From assembly GCF_000427965.1 (NCBI RefSeq), contig NZ_ATZA01000004.1, positions 120,079-184,078 of the forward strand: a stretch of 64,000 nucleotides of DNA, written 5' to 3'. The notes under the pieces are model-generated. The model was not told the origin of the DNA and did no database searches. It was given only the letters and a program-made list of their open reading frames with translations. Source of the stretch: Olivibacter sitiensis DSM 17696 (lineage in GTDB: Bacteria; Bacteroidota; Bacteroidia; Sphingobacteriales; Sphingobacteriaceae). Positions 11,079 to 19,848 of this stretch are shown in pieces. How positions within the stretch are numbered: position 1 is the first letter of the stretch; each line of letters begins with the position of its first letter. The translations under genes were made by a program, and so were the position numbers.

Positions 11079-12416
11079 ATGAAGAAGAAGTACATTTTTG
11101 CCGTAGCGATGAGCGTTTCCCTTACGGGGACAGCCTTAAATAGCCTTGCACAGACGGCCGTCAAGTTTAAGGAGTTTCAACTTGACAATGGCCTTGATGT
11201 CATTATGCATCAAGACAAATCGACCCCTATTGCATCAGTATCCGTATTCTATCACGTCGGGGCCAAGAACGAAAATCCCGAGCGGACGGGTTTTGCACAT
11301 TTCTTTGAACACTTGCTGTTTGAGGGGAGTGAAAATATCGGTCGTGGTGAGTACATGAAGAAAATACAGTCTATCGGCGGTACGCTCAATGCTTTCACTT
11401 CTAGCGATCAGACATACTATTATGAGGTAGTACCGTCCAACTACCTGGAAACAGCGCTCTACATGGAAAGCGAGCGTATGCTCCACGCCAAAATAGATTC
11501 CATAGGCGTGGAAACCCAAAGAGAAGTAGTGAAAGAAGAAAAGCGTCAACGCTATGACAATCAGCCTTATGGAACTATTTTGCTCGAAGTATTGAAACGG
11601 GCATACCAAGTACATCCCTACAAGTCCGCACCTATTGGTAGCATGGACCATCTGAACGCGGCTTCCTTGGGTGAATTTATGGATTTCTACAAGACCTACT
11701 ACGTACCAAACAATGCCGTTCTAACGATTGCCGGCGATATTGATTACGACCAGACAGAAAAATGGGTACGCCAGTATTTCTCCGAAATTCCAAGGAGCAC
11801 CAAGCAAATCAATAGACCTCAGGTAAGCGAACCAAAGAGAACTGCAGAAATTCGAGATGTCATCTATGACAACATCCAATTGCCCGCGGTAGTAGAAGCG
11901 TATAACATGCCAAAAAAAGACCACCCAGACAGCTACGCCTTAGATATGCTATCCACTTATTTGGCTGGAGGAAAAAGTTCCCTCTTAACCAAGCAATTGG
12001 TAGACAACCAACAAAAGGCTGTCGCTATTCAGGCTTTGCCACTAGATCTGGAAGATGGCGGACTATTCATCTTCTTCGGTTTGGCCAATATGGGTGTTTC
12101 TATTGATTCACTGGAAATAGCCATGGACGAATTGGTAGAAAAAGTGAAAGCGGAAGGTATTACCGAACAAGACTTTGCAAAATTGCAGGCACAAGTAGAA
12201 AACGCCGTCGTAAACAGAAATGCTTCCGTCGCCGGTATTGCACAAAGCTTAGCGGAAGCCAAGGTCTATTTTGGCGATGCCAATGAAGTGAACCAGGAAC
12301 TCGGCAAATACAACAAAGTGACTAAAGAGGACATAAAAAGGGTTGCTAATGAGTACCTCGACAAAAACAGCCGTGTAGTACTTCATTACCTACCCAAAGC
12401 AGCTGAGAAGAACTAA
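11079..12416 (+). CDS. M16 zinc peptidase, catalytic subunit
   Basis: 445 residues with a signal peptide ending near residue 25 (ALNSLAQ). The inverted zinc motif HxxEH is present as HFFEH at residues 74-78, and the distal glutamate lies in the downstream stretch QREVVKEEKRQR, so the active site is complete. The two-lobed M16 architecture is of normal length. It is followed after 62 bases by a second M16 gene that lacks the metal site, the arrangement of heterodimeric M16B peptidases in which one chain cuts and the other helps bind substrate. Probable role: degradation of oligopeptides in the periplasm or at the outer membrane. Confidence 0.92.
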   Translation: MKKKYIFAVAMSVSLTGTALNSLAQTAVKFKEFQLDNGLDVIMHQDKSTPIASVSVFYHVGAKNENPERTGFAHFFEHLLFEGSENIGRGEYMKKIQSIGGTLNAFTSSDQTYYYEVVPSNYLETALYMESERMLHAKIDSIGVETQREVVKEEKRQRYDNQPYGTILLEVLKRAYQVHPYKSAPIGSMDHLNAASLGEFMDFYKTYYVPNNAVLTIAGDIDYDQTEKWVRQYFSEIPRSTKQINRPQVSEPKRTAEIRDVIYDNIQLPAVVEAYNMPKKDHPDSYALDMLSTYLAGGKSSLLTKQLVDNQQKAVAIQALPLDLEDGGLFIFFGLANMGVSIDSLEIAMDELVEKVKAEGITEQDFAKLQAQVENAVVNRNASVAGIAQSLAEAKVYFGDANEVNQELGKYNKVTKEDIKRVANEYLDKNSRVVLHYLPKAAEKN

Positions 12417-12478
12417 TTTTGTGTTAAAAATCAAGAAGTCGGTAAAAAAACACCTACTTATAGATATCCCAATATATT

Positions 12479-14518
12479 ATGAAAAAGATAAATTGCTATA
12501 TAAGCCTTTTCTTACTATCGATTGCCTCGGCTTTCGCTCAGGTAGATCGCAGCCAATATCCAGCACCAGGCCCAGCTCCCCAAATCAACATAGGAGAAGC
12601 GGAAAGCTTCACCCTAGACAACGGATTGAAGGTATTCGTCGTGGAAAACCATAAACTACCGCGTGTCGCCTACTCGCTCGTGTTGGACCGAGACCCTTTA
12701 TTTGAGGGAGACAAAGCCGGACTTACCTCCCTGGTGGGCAATATGATGATGGGCGGAACGACCAGCAAAAGCAAAGATGAAATAGATGAGTCCATTGATA
12801 TGATAGGAGGAAGGATTTCCTTTTCATCCAGCTCGGCCAACGCATCATCCCTGACAAAATACCAAGATCAATTGCTGTCCTTATTTACGGATATCTTGTT
12901 GAATCCCGTATTTCCGCAAGAAGAACTGGAAAAATTGAAAAAACAAGAACTATCGGGTATCGCCTCATCCAAAGATGACCCGAACGCCATCATGTCCAAT
13001 GTGAGCAATGCCGTATTGTATGGCAAAGATACTCCATACGGGGAAACCGAAACCGAAGCCACAGTCAAGAACATCGGTCTTGACGATGTGAAGCAATACT
13101 ACAGCAGCTACTACAAACCGAATATTGCGTACCTGGCCATCGTTGGCGATATCAACGTAAAACAGGCCAAAGAGCTCATCAATAAATATCTTGGGGCTTG
13201 GAAGAAAGGTGATGTGCCACAACATGCCTTTACCACTAAGGAGCTACCCACCAAAAGAGAAATAGCCTTGGTAAACCGCCCTACCAGTGTGCAATCTATT
13301 GTGAAACTGGCGTACCCAGTAGACCTGAAGCCAAATGACCCCAATGTCATCCCCGCGGCCATCGTCAACAACATTTTGGGGGGCGGGAGTGCCGGTCGTC
13401 TTTTCCAAAAGCTGCGCGAGGAAAAAGGCTATACCTACGGAGCCTATTCTTCCCTTTCACCAAGCCGGTACATAGGCAATTTCAGCGCCAGTGCCAGCGT
13501 GCGTACCGAGGTGACCGACAGTGCCGCACTGGCATTGGTAGGCGAGTTGGAGAAATTGGGTCAAAAAACCATTACGCAAGCGGAGCTAGACGATGCAAAG
13601 GCAACACTGATGGGCAATTTCGGACGATCTTTGGAGCAGCCATCCACGATTGCCAGCTTTGCCATCAACTCGGAGCTGAATAAGCTGCCTAAGGATTTCT
13701 ACAAGAATTACCTGAAGAATATAGACGCCGTGACGCTAGAGCAGGCCAACACTTTAGCCCCTAGCATTATCAGTGCAGATAAAGCCTATCTCATCATAGT
13801 CGGCAATACAGATGCATTTGCCGACAAAGTGACCCAGTTGGGAGAAGTGAAATTTTATGACATCGAGGGAAACCCCGAAGTGAAGGTAGCAGTAGATGAT
13901 GCCAGCATCACCGCACAGGGCATCGTAGATAAATACATAGCAGCCATAGGCGGCAAAGAGAAGCTCTCCGCTGTCAAGCGCATTGCCATTGTCAACGAAA
14001 CAGAGCTGCAAGGGATGAAACTCGGCATCGAATCGTATAACGATGAGGAAAAAGAACTTGCTATACAGGAAGTAAAAATGGGAGACCAGTTGCTTTCCAA
14101 GGTAGTAACTACCAAAGAAAAAACCATCATGACGCAGCAAGGACAAAGCCAGGAGGCCCCTGCCGAGATGCACAATACCATGGTAAAAGCCATCCAGATC
14201 TTCCCCGAGCTACACTATGCCGAAAACAAGGCTACGTTGGAACTTGACGGTATCAGCAAGGTAAATGGCGAAGATGCCTATAAAGTGAAGGTGACGCCCA
14301 CGGACGGAGGCGCCTCCGTCAACTACTATAGCGTAAGCAGTGGCCTGAAGCTGAAAAGTGAGTCTGCCTCCTCGGGCGAAGCCGAGTACAAGGTTTATAA
14401 GGAGTATGAAGGCATACAGCTGCCCGTAAGTTCCGTCGTGAAAAATCCAGGCATCCCCATGCCCCTTGAACTGACAACCACTACGGTGGTCATCAATGGG
14501 CCAGAAAGAAGCGAATAG
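12479..14518 (+). CDS. M16 peptidase-like partner subunit with C-terminal extension
   Basis: 679 residues with signal peptide (cut near FAQVD). In the place of HxxEH it has GLTSLVGNMMMGGT, so zinc cannot be bound in the usual way. It keeps the substrate-binding R/Y element of the partner subunit in RLFQKLREEKGYTYGAYSSL. After the two M16 lobes (to about residue 480) comes an extra ~200-residue domain beginning at QGIVDKYIAAIGG, rich in beta-strand patterns and resembling the LolA-like/outer-membrane lipoprotein carrier fold; that resemblance is my inference. It is co-oriented with the catalytic M16 gene and ends in a terminator, so the two form an operon. Confidence 0.88.
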   Translation: MKKINCYISLFLLSIASAFAQVDRSQYPAPGPAPQINIGEAESFTLDNGLKVFVVENHKLPRVAYSLVLDRDPLFEGDKAGLTSLVGNMMMGGTTSKSKDEIDESIDMIGGRISFSSSSANASSLTKYQDQLLSLFTDILLNPVFPQEELEKLKKQELSGIASSKDDPNAIMSNVSNAVLYGKDTPYGETETEATVKNIGLDDVKQYYSSYYKPNIAYLAIVGDINVKQAKELINKYLGAWKKGDVPQHAFTTKELPTKREIALVNRPTSVQSIVKLAYPVDLKPNDPNVIPAAIVNNILGGGSAGRLFQKLREEKGYTYGAYSSLSPSRYIGNFSASASVRTEVTDSAALALVGELEKLGQKTITQAELDDAKATLMGNFGRSLEQPSTIASFAINSELNKLPKDFYKNYLKNIDAVTLEQANTLAPSIISADKAYLIIVGNTDAFADKVTQLGEVKFYDIEGNPEVKVAVDDASITAQGIVDKYIAAIGGKEKLSAVKRIAIVNETELQGMKLGIESYNDEEKELAIQEVKMGDQLLSKVVTTKEKTIMTQQGQSQEAPAEMHNTMVKAIQIFPELHYAENKATLELDGISKVNGEDAYKVKVTPTDGGASVNYYSVSSGLKLKSESASSGEAEYKVYKEYEGIQLPVSSVVKNPGIPMPLELTTTTVVINGPERSE

Positions 14519-14538
14519 TTTTTTAGTTTCTATGATTG

Positions 14539-14572
14539 AAAGGCTAGTCGGGTATCCGCTAGCCTTTTTTTT
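14539..14572 (+). terminator. Terminator of the M16 pair
   Basis: Stem AAAGGCTAG / CTAGCCTTT followed by eight T residues, directly before the yicC promoter box. Confidence 0.88.
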
Positions 14573-14586
14573 ACGCTTCCTTTCGC

Positions 14587-14594
14587 TATCTTTG
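14587..14594 (+). promoter_or_regulatory. Promoter -7 box TATCTTTG of yicC
   Basis: Matches the Bacteroidota -7 consensus TAnnTTTG and ends only 3 bases before the chosen ATG, which implies a leaderless or nearly leaderless mRNA. No good -33 TTG is visible because the region upstream is the terminator T-run. Confidence 0.55.
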
Positions 14595-14597
14595 CAC

Positions 14598-15470
14598 ATG
14601 ATTCAATCCATGACGGGTTTTGGCTTGGCCACCCATGAAAGTGCCAAGGCAAAATATACGGTAGAGATAAAATCCCTAAACTCCAAGTTTCTGGAACTCG
14701 GGCTAAAACTGCCAAAATCCTTTTCCGAAAAAGAACTCGTCCTTCGTAACGAGTGTACCCGTCTACTGGAACGGGGCAAGGTATCCATTATCATTACCGT
14801 TGAGTACACCGATCAAGTAGCCAAAGCTGCAAACATCAATAAGGCACTATTAACAGCCTATTACGAGCAGCTGAAGCAGGTGGCAGAGACGCTGGGGGAC
14901 AAAAGTGAAAACCTGCTGCAGGTAGTACTCACCTTGCCAGAAGTAGTAACCTATGCCGAAGAGCAACTGGAAGAGGCCGACTGGGAAGACCTATTGAAGG
15001 CATTCTATGCCGCCGTTGAGCACTTTCAGTCTTTCAGAAAAGATGAAGGAGAAACCTTGAAAAAGGACCTTTCTGCAAGAACCAATGTCATTGTCAGATT
15101 ACTGGGAGAAGTGGAAAGCAATGAAACTTCACGAATCCCGCTCATCAGGGAGCGCATAGCGCATTACCTTGATGAAGTCGTGGGCAAAGAGAACATAGAC
15201 AAGAACCGTTTCGAGCAGGAGCTGATCTATTATATAGACAAACTGGACATCACCGAAGAAAAAGTACGGTTGAGAACGCACTGCAACTATTTCCTGGAAG
15301 CACTTGAAGGCAAAGGCAACGGAAAGAAGCTCGGTTTTATATCCCAAGAAATGGGGCGCGAAATCAACACTCTAGGCTCCAAAGCCAACGATGCTGAGAT
15401 ACAGCAAATCGTTGTGCAGATGAAGGAAGAATTGGAAAAGATAAAAGAACAACTACTCAATATTTTGTAA
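14598..15470 (+). CDS. yicC: YicC-family endoribonuclease
   Basis: 290 residues. The N terminus MIQSMTGFGLATHE is the family hallmark and fixes the start; an upstream in-frame ATG would lie before the terminator of the previous operon and add unrelated residues. The C-terminal DUF1732 end is intact with GKKLGFISQEMGREINTLGSKAND. YicC proteins are endoribonucleases that act on RNA (shown for E. coli, where it promotes RyhB decay). It is followed by gmk with 18 bases between them, the same yicC-gmk order seen widely in bacteria, so the two are probably co-transcribed. Confidence 0.93.
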   Translation: MIQSMTGFGLATHESAKAKYTVEIKSLNSKFLELGLKLPKSFSEKELVLRNECTRLLERGKVSIIITVEYTDQVAKAANINKALLTAYYEQLKQVAETLGDKSENLLQVVLTLPEVVTYAEEQLEEADWEDLLKAFYAAVEHFQSFRKDEGETLKKDLSARTNVIVRLLGEVESNETSRIPLIRERIAHYLDEVVGKENIDKNRFEQELIYYIDKLDITEEKVRLRTHCNYFLEALEGKGNGKKLGFISQEMGREINTLGSKANDAEIQQIVVQMKEELEKIKEQLLNIL

Positions 15471-15488
15471 TTGCCAAATACCGTAATC

Positions 15489-16055
15489 ATGTCAGGTAAA
15501 TTGCTCATATTCTCGGCGCCCTCAGGAGCTGGAAAGACAACAATAGTAAAACACTTGCTCCATCAGTATCCAGACAAAATTGCTTTTTCCATATCGGCCA
15601 GTACCCGCCAACCTAGAGAAGGGGAAATCGACAAGAAAGACTACTATTTCATAAGCAAAGAGGAGTTTCTGCACCGTGTAGCCAAACAGGAATTCGTAGA
15701 GTTTGAGGAAGTCTACACCGGAACCTTTTATGGAACGCTCCGCTCGGAGATCGAACGCATATGGGCTACGGGAAAGGCAGTCATTTTTGATCTTGATGTC
15801 ATAGGTGGTCTACGTCTCAAGCATAAATTTGGCGATAAGGCGCTGGCTATTTTTGTGCAACCCCCTTCCGTAGATGTACTTGTCGAACGCCTGCGTGGCA
15901 GAGGAACCGATAGTGACGAAAAGTTAAAGGAGCGTATTGCAAAGGCAGATAAGGAACTGGGCTATTCGCAGCAGTTTGACGTTATTTTAAGAAATGACGA
16001 TCTTGATGTAGCTTGTGCGGATGCTGAGAAGCTTCTATTGGAATTTTTGGGATAG
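15489..16055 (+). CDS. gmk: Guanylate kinase
   Basis: Phosphorylates GMP to GDP with ATP, an essential cytoplasmic step in GTP and dGTP supply. The 188-residue product starts at MSGKLLIFSAPSGAGKTT, with the P-loop APSGAGKT near residues 9-16. The GMP-binding segment STRQPREGEIDKKDYYFIS and the lid region are intact, and ERLRGRGTDSDEKLKERI matches the C-terminal signature. An upstream TTG six codons earlier is possible but weaker than this ATG. It lies between yicC and nadD in one direction with short gaps, suggesting a three-gene operon. Confidence 0.95.
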   Translation: MSGKLLIFSAPSGAGKTTIVKHLLHQYPDKIAFSISASTRQPREGEIDKKDYYFISKEEFLHRVAKQEFVEFEEVYTGTFYGTLRSEIERIWATGKAVIFDLDVIGGLRLKHKFGDKALAIFVQPPSVDVLVERLRGRGTDSDEKLKERIAKADKELGYSQQFDVILRNDDLDVACADAEKLLLEFLG

Positions 16056-16071
16056 TAGCGTTAGGAAAGGT

Positions 16072-16650
16072 ATGGCTAAAATCGGTTTGTTTTTTGGTTC
16101 CTTCAACCCCATACATACAGGGCATTTGGTTATAGCCAGCTATATGGCCAACTTCACCGACCTGGATGAAGTGTGGATGATAGTATCTCCGCACAATCCC
16201 TTGAAGAACAAAGCCAGCCTAGCTAACATGTACGACCGACTGGAAATGACCCACTTGGCATTGGGGAACGCTGAACGCATCAAGGCTAGTGATTTCGAGT
16301 TTCATTTGGAACAGCCCTCCTATACCATCGATACGTTAATCCACCTGCAAGAACGTTATCCCAAACAGCAGTTTGTGCTCATTATGGGTAGTGACAACCT
16401 CCTAAGTCTCCGAAAATGGAAGAACTATGAAGTTATATTAAGGGAATACGAAATATATGTCTACCCCAGACCAGGCTACTCAGACAAAGAATTGGAAAGT
16501 CACCCGTCCATCCATATGACGGAAACACCATTGATGGAAATATCCTCTACCTTTCTCCGAAACGCCATCAAGGAACAAAAAAATGTTCAGTTTTTCCTCC
16601 CAGCAGAGGTTCTCCTGTTTATCGAGGGAAAGGGGCTTTATCGCCGCTAA
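16072..16650 (+). CDS. nadD: Nicotinate-nucleotide adenylyltransferase
   Basis: Adenylates nicotinate mononucleotide to deamido-NAD, an essential step of NAD synthesis. The 192-residue product begins KIGLFFGSFNPIHTGHLVIA, carrying the nucleotidyltransferase GxFxPxHxGH motif, and ends with the second family motif SSTFLRNAI near residue 155. Start chosen at the ATG giving this conserved N terminus; the frame is open further upstream into the 3' end of gmk but without family similarity. Only 16 bases separate it from gmk, consistent with one transcript. Confidence 0.95.
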   Translation: MAKIGLFFGSFNPIHTGHLVIASYMANFTDLDEVWMIVSPHNPLKNKASLANMYDRLEMTHLALGNAERIKASDFEFHLEQPSYTIDTLIHLQERYPKQQFVLIMGSDNLLSLRKWKNYEVILREYEIYVYPRPGYSDKELESHPSIHMTETPLMEISSTFLRNAIKEQKNVQFFLPAEVLLFIEGKGLYRR

Positions 16651-16791
16651 GTGCTTCAACTCTTCCTTTTCATCGGCGAGTACTTGTACTATAAAAATTT
16701 CTGATGAATAAATGATATCATTCCATTTACATGCGACAACAAGCCGTCCAAAAATTGGTTTGCAGGTAAATAATTTGCTATTTTGCAGGCC

Positions 16792-18213
16792 ATGATAAAT
16801 TCGGTACCGCCATCTCGGCCCAAAATATCAAAAAACTCACTAACAGTTTCCCTTATCGTCGCTTCTGCCCTGTTCATGGAAAACCTGGACAGTACGGTCA
16901 TTGCCACCGCATTGCCGGATATCGCTACGGCTTTCGGCGTGGAAGCTGGCGATATGAGCCTTGGGATTACCGCCTATCTGATAGCCCAAGCTGTCTTTGT
17001 CCCGGTAAGCGGATGGATAGCCGATAGATACGGCGTGCGGGATGTGTTTGGCACGGCCATCATATTTTTTACGCTTTCATCCATTGCTTGCGCTTTTAGC
17101 CAAAGCATGTTGCAATTCACCATATCGCGCATTGTACAAGGAACTGCCGGTGCATTGATGGTGCCTGTAGGACGTCTAGCCGTTTTGAACAATACACAGA
17201 AGAAAGATCTACTTACCGCCATAGCCTATATCACGTGGCCTGCCCTGGTGGCTCCCGTGTTGGGGCCTCCGCTTGGAGGGTTCATTACCACGTACTTTTC
17301 ATGGCACTGGATATTCCTGCTCAATGTGCCTTTGGGCGCCGCAGGCGTATACCTCACTTGGCGTTTTATAAAGAATACGTCTGAGCGATCGCGTGTTCCA
17401 CTGGATATCACCGGTTTTGCTTTCAGCGGCTTGGCCATGGCGGGCTTCATGTATAGCTTAGACCTGCTAGGCAAGTCTCATACATCCTATAGCCTGGCAC
17501 TCACCATTCTTGTGCTCAGCATCGCCGCACTGCTGTTCAACATATGGCACTCTGGTAAAATAGACAAACCATTGATAGACTATAAGGTCTTTAAGGTGAC
17601 TACCTTTCGCACCACGGTGACCACGGGATCGTTATCCCGTATCGTTATCTGGTCGTCTCCCTTCCTATTGCCTTTGCTGTTTCAAGTAGGCTTGGGCATG
17701 TCTGCCTTTCATTCGGGGATGCTGTATCTAATTGGCATGGTAGGCAACCTCGGGATGAAACCGGCTACCATATGGATTACACGGCATTTCGGCTTCAAGC
17801 ATGTGCTTATTTGCAATGGACTATTGCTGGCGGTATCCACCTATGCCTTTTCATTTATATTTCCCGACACGCCCATATGGGTCATTGTCATCAACATGCT
17901 ATTTTGGGGCATGTTCAGGTCCCTGCAGTTTAGCAGCTTAGCCACATTAGCTTTTGCGGATATTGACCAGACGCAAATGTCCAATGCCAATACCATCTTC
18001 AGCACGGCACAGAAAATTGCCACGGGCGTCGGCGTAGCCATAGGAGCGCTGGCACTGCATCTTGCCGGTGCCTATCACCATACGCAAGGAGAAGCCCAAT
18101 TGGCAGACTTCCAATTGGCGTTTATAGCATTGGGCATCTTAGGTATCATAGCCAATGCGGGTTACCTGCGATTATCTAGAAATGCCGGCAGTGCGGTAAG
18201 TGGACTTGAATAG
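16792..18213 (+). CDS. MFS drug-efflux transporter, DHA2 (EmrB/QacA-like) family
   Basis: 473 residues with about 14 hydrophobic segments. Motif A is present as GWIADRYGVRDVF after helix 2, and the antiporter motif C as GPPLGGFITTYFSWHWIFLL. DHA2 signatures MENLDSTVIATALPDIA in helix 1 and NVPLGAAGVYLTWRFI are clear. It exports drugs or other hydrophobic compounds using the proton gradient; the substrate is unknown. Neither a TetR-type regulator nor an EmrA-like membrane-fusion gene is adjacent, so it likely acts alone. A promoter-like TTTG...TATTTTG pair lies directly upstream, with the second box ending about 6 bases before the ATG. Confidence 0.9.
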   Translation: MINSVPPSRPKISKNSLTVSLIVASALFMENLDSTVIATALPDIATAFGVEAGDMSLGITAYLIAQAVFVPVSGWIADRYGVRDVFGTAIIFFTLSSIACAFSQSMLQFTISRIVQGTAGALMVPVGRLAVLNNTQKKDLLTAIAYITWPALVAPVLGPPLGGFITTYFSWHWIFLLNVPLGAAGVYLTWRFIKNTSERSRVPLDITGFAFSGLAMAGFMYSLDLLGKSHTSYSLALTILVLSIAALLFNIWHSGKIDKPLIDYKVFKVTTFRTTVTTGSLSRIVIWSSPFLLPLLFQVGLGMSAFHSGMLYLIGMVGNLGMKPATIWITRHFGFKHVLICNGLLLAVSTYAFSFIFPDTPIWVIVINMLFWGMFRSLQFSSLATLAFADIDQTQMSNANTIFSTAQKIATGVGVAIGALALHLAGAYHHTQGEAQLADFQLAFIALGILGIIANAGYLRLSRNAGSAVSGLE

Positions 18214-18255
18214 TTGTGGGTTGTGAGTTGCCAGTTGTGAGTTGCCAGTTGTGAG
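18213..18255 (+). repeat. Short tandem repeat, 14-base unit
   Basis: Unit GTTGTGAGTTGCCA occurs twice in tandem, preceded by a partial unit GTTGTGGG and followed by a partial unit GTTGTGAG. It begins at the last base of the transporter's stop codon. Confidence 0.85.
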
Positions 18256-18279
18256 ACCGACTAGCTGCCCAACGATACT

Positions 18280-18392
18280 GTCCTGAGTCTGTCGGGTTGG
18301 CGGTGTGCCAGAGACTCAGGACTAGCCAATGGATTCGTAGCCTGAAGACTACGCTGTTCATTTTTCAAAGCCGTAGTCCGCTTAAATCCATT
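18280..18392. repeat. Nested inverted repeats in the transporter/oxidoreductase gap
   Basis: Two inverted repeats follow each other. The first has 11-base perfect arms GTCCTGAGTCT and AGACTCAGGAC separated by 21 bases. The second has outer arms AATGGATT and AATCCATT with CGTAG/CTACG repeats nested inside. No T-run follows, so neither is a typical terminator. It looks like a degraded intergenic repetitive element. Confidence 0.6.
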
Positions 18393-18398
18393 CATCTT

Positions 18399-19460
18399 TT
18401 ATTTTGCTCTCCGGTACTGATTTGGCCAGGCAAGATCTACATGCAGCTCCTTGGCGGCATGCAAGGGCCAGTAGGGATTGCGCAAAAGCTCACGCGCTAA
18501 AAATATGAGGTCGGCATCCCGATTGACCAGTATGGTCTCGGCCTGTGCGGCACTGGTGATAAGGCCTACGGCACCTGTTGTTATTCCTACTTGTTTTTTG
18601 ACGGCCGAGGCGAAAGGAACCTGATACCCAGCCCCAATGGGTATCTTCGCGTCGGCCACATTGCCTCCCGAAGAAGCATCTATGACATCTACTCCTCTTT
18701 CTTTCAGGATTTTCGCTAAAGCAACGGTCTGCTCCAAATCCCAGCCGCCATCTGTCCATTCCGTGGCAGAAATACGGACAAAAATAGGCAGATGCGACGG
18801 CCATTGACCTTGCACTGCTCGCAATACTTCCAGCAATAGCCTGATTCTATTGTCAAAACTCCCACCATAGGCGTCTGTACGTTGATTGCTTAGGGGCGAC
18901 AGAAACTCGTACAACAGATAACCGTGAGCGGCATGTATTTCCAGCACTTCAAAGCCAGCTAGGAGTGCACGTCGGGCGGCTTCGCCAAAATCGGCCTTCA
19001 CCTTTTCTATCCCTTCCTGATCAAGCACTGTCGGCACGGCATAATCATCCGCAAAGGCCAATGCTGAAGGTCCCACTGGCTGCCATCCACCATCAGCCTC
19101 AACGACCTTGCCTTTGCCCCGCCATTCCGCATAGGTAGAGGCCTTGCGGCCTGCATGTGCCAATTGAATACCTGCTACGGCACCATTTTCCTTAATAAAA
19201 GATGTTATCTCACGCAACTTGTCGATATGTCCATCTTCCCATATGCCCAAGTCCTCTGGAGAGATCCTCCCTTCTGGCGATACCGCAGTCGCTTCCGATA
19301 TAACCAGGCCGGCACCGCCCACTGCCCGGCTGCCCAGATGTACCAAATGCCAATTGTTGGCATATCCATCAACTGCGCTGTACTGGCACATGGGAGATAC
19401 CACTATGCGGTTTTTCAGGTGAATCGATTTTAATTGAATGGGTTCAAAAAGTTTTGCCAT
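18399..19460 (-). CDS. Old yellow enzyme family NADH:flavin oxidoreductase (YqjM/NamA type)
   Basis: 353-residue FMN-dependent ene-reductase that reduces activated C=C bonds of unsaturated carbonyls with NAD(P)H. N-terminal LFEPIQLKSIHLKNRIVVSP and MCQYSA are typical of the YqjM subclass, in which the cysteine tunes the flavin. The active-site HAAHGYLLYEFLSPLSNQRT contains the substrate-binding His pair, and the FMN phosphate region GAVGLIT is present. Start at the ATG giving MAKLFEP; a TTG two codons upstream is less likely. It is monocistronic, with a repeat-rich gap on each side. Confidence 0.92.
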   Translation of the reverse strand: MAKLFEPIQLKSIHLKNRIVVSPMCQYSAVDGYANNWHLVHLGSRAVGGAGLVISEATAVSPEGRISPEDLGIWEDGHIDKLREITSFIKENGAVAGIQLAHAGRKASTYAEWRGKGKVVEADGGWQPVGPSALAFADDYAVPTVLDQEGIEKVKADFGEAARRALLAGFEVLEIHAAHGYLLYEFLSPLSNQRTDAYGGSFDNRIRLLLEVLRAVQGQWPSHLPIFVRISATEWTDGGWDLEQTVALAKILKERGVDVIDASSGGNVADAKIPIGAGYQVPFASAVKKQVGITTGAVGLITSAAQAETILVNRDADLIFLARELLRNPYWPLHAAKELHVDLAWPNQYRRAK

Positions 19461-19647
19461 GATCAAAAATAAAAAGTAAAAATTTAAAAGTAAGAAACGC
19501 TCGTTGATATTAAAGGCACGAGGTCAATGTCAAAATACAATTCTACGCCGTTTGTTTCAGCTTTTTAAAAAATACCATAAAATGTATAACAGTATGACAT
19601 TTTTCAGAAAAAAAGTCTTTATTATGTATGCTTCCCCGCTATTCTTT

Positions 19648-19655
19648 TAACTTTG
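19648..19655 (+). promoter_or_regulatory. Possible promoter box for polA
   Basis: TAACTTTG matches TAnnTTTG, but no TTG sits at the -33 distance and the start codon is about 190 bases away, with the dispersed repeats in the leader. Confidence 0.3.
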
Positions 19656-19709
19656 TCGATAGCAACCCTTGAGGCAGGGTGTACGACAAGTTTCCGCTTA
19701 CGGTCAGCC

Positions 19710-19790
19710 GTCACTGCGAGATTGGATGGCAAGCAATCTGGCGAACAAAAAAAGCGTCATTGCGATGAATGTAATGAAGAAGCAATCTGC
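19710..19790. repeat. Two copies of a dispersed GTCAyTGCGA...AAGCAATCT repeat
   Basis: The two units share the ends GTCA(C/T)TGCGA and AAGCAATCTG with variable middles, and follow each other with about 14 bases between. This layout matches a family of short palindromic intergenic repeats that I recall from many bacterial genomes. They fill much of the 388-base gap before polA, which holds no gene. Confidence 0.65.
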
Positions 19791-19848
19791 TTTTTTTGTT
19801 CAAATGGGATTTTTGTTGTGCACTTCTTGAGACAATATTTGATATTAC

